From Clostridia bacterium (GTDB taxonomy: Bacteria; Bacillota; Clostridia; Oscillospirales; CAG-382): a stretch of DNA of 10,533 bases. The translations under genes and the position numbers were made by a program. This document shows, one piece after another, positions 6,832 through 10,533 of this stretch. A model generated the notes under the pieces. The model saw only the letters and a program-made list of their open reading frames with translations. It was not told the origin of the DNA and made no database searches. The DNA is taken from the NCBI GenBank assembly GCA_017397605.1, contig JAFQII010000147.1:1-10533 (forward strand). Reading direction: 5' to 3'. Position 1 is the stretch's first letter. Each line of letters begins with the position of its first letter.

Positions 6832-6950
6832 ACGAAAAACGTTTTTTCCAACCTTTTTGCAAAAAGAGCCGTCTTAATGGTTAAGTCGGCGCAATGCTTT
6901 GTCAATCGCATTACGTATACCGCCGACATCAAAAACGCTGACGCGTTTTT
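6832..6950 (+). ncRNA. Structured intergenic stretch, possible leader or small RNA
   Basis: Hairpins in series: CTTTTTGCAAAAAG (about 6853-6866), GCCGTCTTAA/TTAAGTCGGC (6868-6890, one T-T mismatch), and AAAAACGC-TGAC-GCGTTTTT (6931-6950). An alternative 7-bp pairing GTCGGCG (6885-6891) with CGCCGAC (6921-6927), enclosing AATGC/GCATT, excludes the second hairpin. No reading frame of note is present. Whether it is transcribed is unknown. Confidence 0.3.
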
Positions 6951-7011
6951 ATGAGAGACGCATCGAAGCACCATTCAACCACACATAGAAACGTGCTAAA
7001 CTACAAGTTGC

Positions 7012-7040
7012 TTTACTTTTTCCCCTGCCCGTGATACACT
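7012..7040 (+). promoter_or_regulatory. Sigma-A promoter of the gene at 7076
   Basis: TTTACT (7012-7017), 17-base spacer, TACACT (7035-7040) preceded by TGA, an extended -10 form. It lies 35 bases before the start codon with AAAGGAAA (7061-7068) as ribosome binding site. Confidence 0.6.
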
Positions 7041-7075
7041 AAACACAACCAAAAAGCAAGAAAGGAAACACACAC

Positions 7076-7762
7076 ATGAACTACAAACGCAACACCAAAT
7101 ATTTCACTTCCCCGTGGATGGGCAAGGCCGCCGCGCTGTGCTGGGTGCTGACCGCGATCGGCGTGGTCGTCGTCTTTTTGCGCATCAGCTGGGTCACCTA
7201 TTCCCTGGGCGGAACAATCGCCATCGGCTCGGTGCTGGCAGGCATCATTCTGAACAGCATCTCCGTCAGCGACAAGGAGTACGACGAGCTTTGCGCGGGA
7301 CTTACAAAAAAGTTCCGCGAGAAATTCTCCGAGTACGTCTACACCAAGCTCAATGCGGGAAACGGCAGAAACAAAGCCCCCGTCGCCGTCGATGAGGACA
7401 AAATCGCGCTTGCGCGCATGTTCCATTATGACAATTCCACGCTCTCCCGCGTCGGTCAGGACGGCAGACGCCGCAGCGGAACGCTGTTGCTCGGCGCATG
7501 CTACCTCGACAAAACCGCCGTCTACATCGCCACGGAATCGCACGGCATCACCGCCGAGCATCACGACGAGTCCTTTGGCACCTACCCCTTTGCCGAGATC
7601 GCCTCGGTCGAGGTCACCGAGAGCGGTATTCCCTACGCGGAATACGCGCTCTACACGTTGACGTTCAAAAACAAGCCCGCCCCCGTCACGCTCTGCCTCT
7701 CCTCCGACGCCGAGACGGAAAAGCTGATGAACACCGTCAAAAGCAAGATCACAGCGGAATAA
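7076..7762 (+). CDS. Small membrane protein with cytoplasmic C-terminal domain, unknown function
   Basis: I do not recognise a named family. The 228-aa protein begins with a basic tail, then two hydrophobic helices (about 17-35 and 42-60) joined by a short RISWVTYS turn. A charged helical linker follows (65-95), then a soluble domain (about 105-225). The soluble part has alternating beta-like strands (GTLLLGACYLDKTAVYIATE, YPFAEIASVEVTESG, AEYALYTLTFKN, APVTLCLSS) and a closing helix, an arrangement resembling bacterial PH-like domains that sit behind a pair of helices. With both ends inside, the domain would be cytoplasmic and membrane-attached. It is monocistronic with its own promoter. The long-stem element starts 18 bases after the stop. 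The PH-like suggestion is structural guesswork. Confidence 0.85.
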   Translation: MNYKRNTKYFTSPWMGKAAALCWVLTAIGVVVVFLRISWVTYSLGGTIAIGSVLAGIILNSISVSDKEYDELCAGLTKKFREKFSEYVYTKLNAGNGRNKAPVAVDEDKIALARMFHYDNSTLSRVGQDGRRRSGTLLLGACYLDKTAVYIATESHGITAEHHDESFGTYPFAEIASVEVTESGIPYAEYALYTLTFKNKPAPVTLCLSSDAETEKLMNTVKSKITAE

Positions 7763-7780
7763 ACTGCGCTTCAAAACAGC

Positions 7781-7933
7781 AAGCCCCCGTCGGCGTGCCC
7801 CCTTTGGATCAAAGCAAGCACGGCAACGGCATGACCGCTGCCTGCGCGGGCAAACGCTCAGACGATCCGAGTATGCGCCTTTCGATGATATGTCTGCGGC
7901 ACGGTTCCCGAGGGGTCGCGCCGACGGGGGCTT
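7781..7933. repeat. 153-nt element closed by a perfect 15-bp inverted repeat, structured inside
   Basis: AAGCCCCCGTCGGCG (7781-7795) is the exact reverse complement of 7919-7933, and CCCC/GGGG (7799-7802 with 7912-7915) extends the stem after a small bulge. Inside, TTGGATC (7804-7810) can pair with GATCCGA (7864-7870), enclosing a 10-bp bulged hairpin at 7818-7845 with loop CATGA. CAGAC (7859-7863) can pair with GTCTG (7892-7896), which competes partly. There is no convincing reading frame. It may be a non-autonomous mobile element or a structured RNA; strand is unknown. Confidence 0.6.
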
Positions 7934-7973
7934 ACGAGCTACGGGGGTACGGGGGGATGGGGGACCGTTTAAG

Positions 7974-8068
7974 AACCTTTCTTTTGAAAAAGAAAAGGTT
8001 AAGCCTCGCTTACAGCGAGCCTAAAAAATCTCCAAAGAAAACTGAATGCCGAAAGCTATCGCTTTCGG
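7974..8068. repeat. Composite hairpin repeat, copy 1
   Basis: Three hairpins in a row: an AT-rich stem AACCTTT.CTTTT/AAGAAAAGGTT (7974-8000), CTCGCT-TAC-AGCGAG (8005-8019), then after AATCTCCAAAGAAAACTGAA the hairpin CCGAAAGC-TATC-GCTTTCGG (8049-8068). The linker and last hairpin correspond to 10029-10073 (AATCTTCAAAAAACT..., CCGAAAAC-TGCC-GTTTTCGG), with a compensating base change in the stem. Confidence 0.65.
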
Positions 8069-8125
8069 AGGGGGCATGAGGTTTTTCTTCCGCAATTGCA
8101 GTTTTTACAACATTGTTTTACCGCC

Positions 8126-8154
8126 TTGACAACTTCAAATATTTTTTGTATAAT
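8126..8154 (+). promoter_or_regulatory. Consensus sigma-A promoter of the XRE regulator gene
   Basis: TTGACA (8126-8131), 17-base spacer, TATAAT (8149-8154): both hexamers match consensus exactly. The start of transcription would be near 8161, leaving a leader of about 130 nt that includes the hairpin pair at 8184-8247. A promoter this strong implies repression or attenuation downstream. Confidence 0.85.
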
Positions 8155-8183
8155 ATCTTTGGAAACAGATTTTCTTTTTGATT

Positions 8184-8247
8184 CTTAAACTTTTTCTTCT
8201 AAAAAGAAAAAGTTTAAGCAGGAGTTCAAGAGGACAGCGTCCTCTTG
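8184..8247 (+). repeat. Composite hairpin repeat, copy 2, in the leader of the XRE gene
   Basis: A perfect 15-bp stem CTTAAACTTTTTCTT/AAGAAAAAGTTTAAG with loop CTAAA (8184-8218), then CAGGAGTT, then a perfect 9-bp stem CAAGAGGAC-AGC-GTCCTCTTG (8227-8247). Same plan as 7974-8019 and, inverted, as 9974-10028. No T-run follows either stem, so neither is a classical terminator. Confidence 0.75.
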
Positions 8248-8290
8248 CCCCCCGACACTTTACAAAAACCGTTTGGAGTTGTTTTTTTAC

Positions 8291-8920
8291 ATGACCGACA
8301 TCAAGGCGACCATCGCCAAAAATATTACCGAGCTACGCACCGCACGCGGCATGACACAACTGGAGCTGGCAGAGCAATTGCATTACTCCGACAAAGCCGT
8401 CTCCAAATGGGAGCGCGGCGAGTCCGTCCCCGAGATCTCCACGCTCAAGTTGATCGCCGACCTGTTTGGCGTGACGCTGGACTACCTCGTGCAGGAGACG
8501 CACGGCACGGCCGACGCCGATTCCATCCCCGAAGCCAAGCGCAAAAAACGCAACCGCGCCGTGATCACCGCGATGAGCGTGATCTTGGTCTGGTTTATCG
8601 CGCTGTTCTCCTTTGTCGTGCTGGACATCGTCCCCGTCGAGGTCGAAACGCACTGGCTGTCCTTTTTGTACGCCTTTGTCGTGAGCCTGATCGTGTGGCT
8701 GGTGTTCAACTCCGTTTGGTTCAACCCGCGTTTTAACTACGTGATCCTCTCGCTGTTTTGCTGGTCGCTGTTGGCATGCGTCCACGTGACCTGCTTTGTC
8801 GCTTCTCAAAACGTCTGGCAGATCTATCTTTTGGGCATCCCCGCGCAGATCGTGATCGTTTTGTGGTCGCGCCTGCGCTCTCCCAAGAAAAAGGCACATA
8901 TTACACAAGAAACAAAGTAA
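8291..8920 (+). CDS. Membrane-anchored XRE-family transcription regulator, four predicted membrane helices
   Basis: Residues 4-70 form a Cro/C1-type helix-turn-helix: NITELRTARGMTQLELAEQL, then HYSDKAVSKWERGESVPEIS and TLKLIADLFGVTLDYLV, the standard clostridial XRE pattern. After a basic linker KRKKRNR (83-89) come four hydrophobic helices at about 90-112, 122-141, 149-170 and 176-193, ending in a basic tail. It is therefore a DNA-binding domain tethered to the membrane, presumably sensing a membrane or envelope state; the ligand is unknown. I prefer ATG 8291 (209 aa), since the N-terminus then matches the usual XRE start; GGAG at 8275-8278 is 12 bases away, rather far. An in-frame TTG at 8273 would add six residues but has no site of its own. 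The gene has a consensus promoter and its own terminator. Confidence 0.92.
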   Translation: MTDIKATIAKNITELRTARGMTQLELAEQLHYSDKAVSKWERGESVPEISTLKLIADLFGVTLDYLVQETHGTADADSIPEAKRKKRNRAVITAMSVILVWFIALFSFVVLDIVPVEVETHWLSFLYAFVVSLIVWLVFNSVWFNPRFNYVILSLFCWSLLACVHVTCFVASQNVWQIYLLGIPAQIVIVLWSRLRSPKKKAHITQETK

Positions 8921-8928
8921 ACGTCCAT

Positions 8929-8956
8929 GACTCTACCGATGGTAGAGTCTTTTTTT
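8929..8956 (+). terminator. Intrinsic terminator of the XRE gene
   Basis: Perfect 9-bp stem GACTCTACC-GAT-GGTAGAGTC (8929-8949) followed by seven T (8950-8956), starting eight bases after the stop codon. Confidence 0.95.
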
Positions 8957-8970
8957 ACCGTTTCTCCGCG

Positions 8971-9000
8971 CGGTAGAACGGCATTTTTTGCACTCTACCG
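8971..9000. promoter_or_regulatory. Inverted CGGTAGA/TCTACCG motif, possible operator
   Basis: CGGTAGA (8971-8977) and TCTACCG (8994-9000) are inverted with 16 bases between. The same half-site occurs in both arms of the terminator just upstream, and a related CGGTAGG stands at 9034-9040, directly before the -35 of the next gene. It could be a protein-binding site or a remnant of a duplicated terminator. Confidence 0.3.
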
Positions 9001-9040
9001 ACGCAGAACCAACGCGAGAGCGCAAAAAATGTGCGGTAGG

Positions 9041-9069
9041 TTGCAAAACGCGCCGCGGCAGGCTATACT
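9041..9069 (+). promoter_or_regulatory. Sigma-A promoter of the degV-like gene
   Basis: TTGCAA (9041-9046), 17-base spacer, TATACT (9064-9069), 54 bases before the start codon. Confidence 0.75.
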
Positions 9070-9123
9070 GAACATGCTCCCGGCGGACGCGTCGGGGGAC
9101 AAAACCGACGGAGATTTTTTTGC

Positions 9124-9960
9124 ATGCAAAATTACAAGATCGTCGCAGACTCCTCCTGCGACTTTACCGCGCTGGACGGCGCGTGCTTTGAAGCCGCACC
9201 GCTCAAGATCATCACCTCCGCGTGCGAGTACACGGACGACGCGAAGTTAAACGTCGAGGAAATGGTAAGCACGCTGTTGACCTACAGCGGCAAGTCCTCG
9301 ACCTCCTGCCCCAACGTGGGCGACTGGCTGGGTGCGTTCGGCGACGCGGAGAACGTCTTTTGCGTGACCATCACCGCGACGCTTTCGGGCAGCTACAACG
9401 CCGCCATGCAGGCAAAAGCGCATTACGAAGAACTGTACCCCGGCAGGCGCGTATACGTCCTCAATTCCCTCTCCGCAGGCGCGGAGATCGGGCTCATCCT
9501 GCACAAGATGCGCGAGCTCGTGCAGACAGATCTCTCCTTTGACGAGATCTGCGCCGAGATCGACGCGTATTCCAAAAAGACGGGACTTCTCTTTATCCTG
9601 GAGTCCATGCAAAACCTTGCAAATAACGGACGCGTCAGCCCCCTCGTTGCCAAAATGGCAGGGCTCCTGGGCATCCGCGTGATCGGCAAGGCGAGCGACC
9701 GCGGCGATTTGGAACAGCTCCACAAAGCACGCGGCGAAAAGAAAATGGTCGAAATGACCGTCCAGACCCTCACGGACCTCGGTCTCAAAACAGGCAAGGT
9801 GTTCATTGCGCACTGCCTTAACGAAGCCGCGGCGCAAAAGGTCAAGGAAGCGCTCCTCGCAAAGCTTCCTTCCGTTTCGGTCGAGATCTACCCGACCGGC
9901 GGACTTTGCTCCTTCTACGCCGAAAAAGGCGGTCTGATGATCGGGTTCGAGAAGGTGTAA
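9124..9960 (+). CDS. DegV-family fatty-acid-binding protein
   Basis: A 278-aa cytoplasmic protein of the DegV family, which binds a fatty acid; FakB members present it to a kinase (FakA) for phospholipid synthesis. Visible family marks: N-terminal IVADSSCD (6-13), TSCPNVGDW (60-68, where most members have TSQPS), VTITATLSGSYNAA (81-94), and LENNGR-like NLANNGRVSP (165-173). The C-terminus is atypical: TGGLCSFYAEKGGLMIGFE replaces the usual segment with a histidine and GPG before the last strand. Many Clostridia carry several DegV paralogues, and this may be one of the less typical. Start: GGAG at 9110-9113, ten bases upstream. It stands alone between its own promoter and a large palindrome; no fakA is in the window. 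Lipid specificity cannot be read here. Confidence 0.93.
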   Translation: MQNYKIVADSSCDFTALDGACFEAAPLKIITSACEYTDDAKLNVEEMVSTLLTYSGKSSTSCPNVGDWLGAFGDAENVFCVTITATLSGSYNAAMQAKAHYEELYPGRRVYVLNSLSAGAEIGLILHKMRELVQTDLSFDEICAEIDAYSKKTGLLFILESMQNLANNGRVSPLVAKMAGLLGIRVIGKASDRGDLEQLHKARGEKKMVEMTVQTLTDLGLKTGKVFIAHCLNEAAAQKVKEALLAKLPSVSVEIYPTGGLCSFYAEKGGLMIGFEKV

Positions 9961-9973
9961 AGGGACGAGGCTG

Positions 9974-10073
9974 TTGAGGCTCCGCCTCAAACTCCGCCAA
10001 AGAAACTTTTTGCAAAAAGTTTCTTTGGAATCTTCAAAAAACTTTATGTTTGGCCGAAAACTGCCGTTTTCGG
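9974..10073. repeat. Composite hairpin repeat, copy 3, downstream of the degV-like gene
   Basis: TTGAGGC-TCC-GCCTCAA (9974-9990), then a perfect 32-bp palindrome with arms CCAAAGAAACTTTTT and AAAAAGTTTCTTTGG (9997-10028), then linker AATCTTCAAAAAACT and hairpin CCGAAAAC-TGCC-GTTTTCGG (10054-10073). The palindrome begins 36 bases after the degV-like stop codon and may help end transcription, although no clean T-run follows. Confidence 0.75.
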
Positions 10074-10112
10074 GTGGTGAAGAACAGAAGATTATTTTAC
10101 TTTGAAAACTGA

Positions 10113-10168
10113 AAGAAAACACATGCGCACCTTGCATTTTTTGGCAAAACTACGCACGGTGTTTTCTT
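10113..10168. promoter_or_regulatory. Nested inverted repeat upstream of the last gene
   Basis: AAGAAAACAC (10113-10122) pairs perfectly with GTGTTTTCTT (10159-10168). Inside, TGCG (10124-10127) pairs with CGCA (10153-10156) and TTGC (10132-10135) with GCAA (10144-10147). It ends 17 bases before the ribosome binding site of the next gene and could be a leader structure or operator. No clear promoter is seen nearby. Confidence 0.45.
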
Positions 10169-10200
10169 GTACCCAAAATTCCCCCAAGGAGAGAAAAATC

Positions 10201-10533
10201 ATGGAAAAAATTGCAAGTATCTTTCGCAAAATTGCAAGACCGCCGATCTTTGCCGTGGCGTTTTTGCTGATCATTTATATCGTCGATCCCGCCTGGGTGG
10301 GAAGCATCCGGCAATTGCTCGGCGGCATCCTCACGCTGGGTGTCCTGCCCATTCTGGGCTATCCGTTGCAGAAATACATTCCGCATTTCCGCGACAAAGG
10401 GCGCGAGGGACAGCGCAGTCTGGCGATGATCTTTTGCTTTGCGGGTTACTTGCTCGGCACGCTGATCGCGGTGTTTACGCATGCCCCCGAACCGCTGTTG
10501 ATGCTCTATCTGTGCTACCTCTCCTGCGGCATC
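10201..10533 (+). CDS. Multi-pass membrane protein, PAP2-like (partial, runs off the window)
   Basis: The first 111 codons are open from ATG 10201 to the window end, with AAGGAGAG (10186-10193) seven bases upstream. The translation starts MEKIASIFRKIARPPIFAVA and has hydrophobic helices at about 15-28, 38-55, 74-93 and 99-111 (incomplete), with a basic loop QKYIPHFRDKGREGQRSLA between the second and third. This pattern resembles the N-terminal part of clostridial membrane proteins related to PAP2 phosphatases, whose catalytic histidines would lie beyond the window, so activity cannot be judged. The protein is certainly an integral membrane protein; the family call is from resemblance only. 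It is separated from the degV-like gene by 240 bases of hairpins and is likely a new transcription unit. Confidence 0.7.
   Translation, partial: MEKIASIFRKIARPPIFAVAFLLIIYIVDPAWVGSIRQLLGGILTLGVLPILGYPLQKYIPHFRDKGREGQRSLAMIFCFAGYLLGTLIAVFTHAPEPLLMLYLCYLSCGI

Noticed and set aside
7498..8079. 193-codon plus-strand frame over the end of the 7076 gene and the long-stem element
   Set aside because: It is out of frame with the real gene and crosses inverted repeats and hairpins; no protein-like composition.
8273..8290. TTG start six codons upstream of the XRE gene
   Set aside because: The ATG at 8291 gives the normal XRE N-terminus and the only upstream GGAG overlaps the TTG.
10113..10168. Intrinsic terminator for the degV-like gene
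   Set aside because: The stem has a long interrupted interior and no T-run after it.

Overview
The window reads as chromosomal DNA of a GC-rich clostridial Firmicute, perhaps an Oscillospirales-like gut lineage. The basis is strong GGAGG-type ribosome binding sites, sigma-A promoters of the TTGACA-17-TATAAT type, an AgrC-like (HPK10) kinase paired with a LytTR regulator, paired half-size ABC exporters, a DegV protein, and intergenic regions crowded with hairpins. The lineage is inferred from style, not from a marker gene.

Layout. 36-1392 is a two-gene operon: a LytTR response regulator and a short soluble GHKL histidine kinase with no membrane sensor. 1393-2136 has no gene. It holds three arrays of small hairpins with changing stems, separated by 6-nt spacers (CATCAT, CTTCAT or CATCGT, or ATGATG in the mirrored array). 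Between the first two arrays lies a roughly 200-bp element bounded by 53-54-nt direct repeats. 2137-5824 encodes two half-size ABC exporters, overlapping by 11 nt, that probably form a heterodimer. A bidirectional terminator separates them from a convergent single-pass membrane protein (5863-6720, minus). 6782-7011 is an AT-rich spacer with a possible promoter and competing hairpins. 7076-7762 encodes a small membrane protein with two N-terminal helices. 7763-8290 has no gene and contains a 153-nt element closed by a perfect 15-bp stem, a cluster of G-runs, and two composite hairpin repeats. 8291-8920 is an XRE regulator fused to four membrane helices, with a consensus promoter and a strong terminator. 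9124-9960 is a DegV-family protein. A third composite hairpin repeat follows it. From 10201 the first 111 codons of a multi-pass membrane protein run off the end.

How the parts may work together. The two-component pair could control the ABC exporter pair, as is common for LytTR systems next to peptide or antimicrobial exporters, but I see no clear LytTR operator, so this is inference from position. The exporter operon probably starts inside the hairpin region, so its mRNA leader would carry five hairpins just ahead of the ribosome binding site. The right-hand genes look like independent units.

The most unusual content is the non-coding DNA. The same design recurs: hairpins whose stems change while base-pairing is kept, joined by nearly constant spacers. 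It is seen as tight arrays (17 hairpins in 1408-2111) and as looser composite repeats (7974-8068, 8184-8247, 9974-10073). I cannot tie it to a named element from sequence alone.
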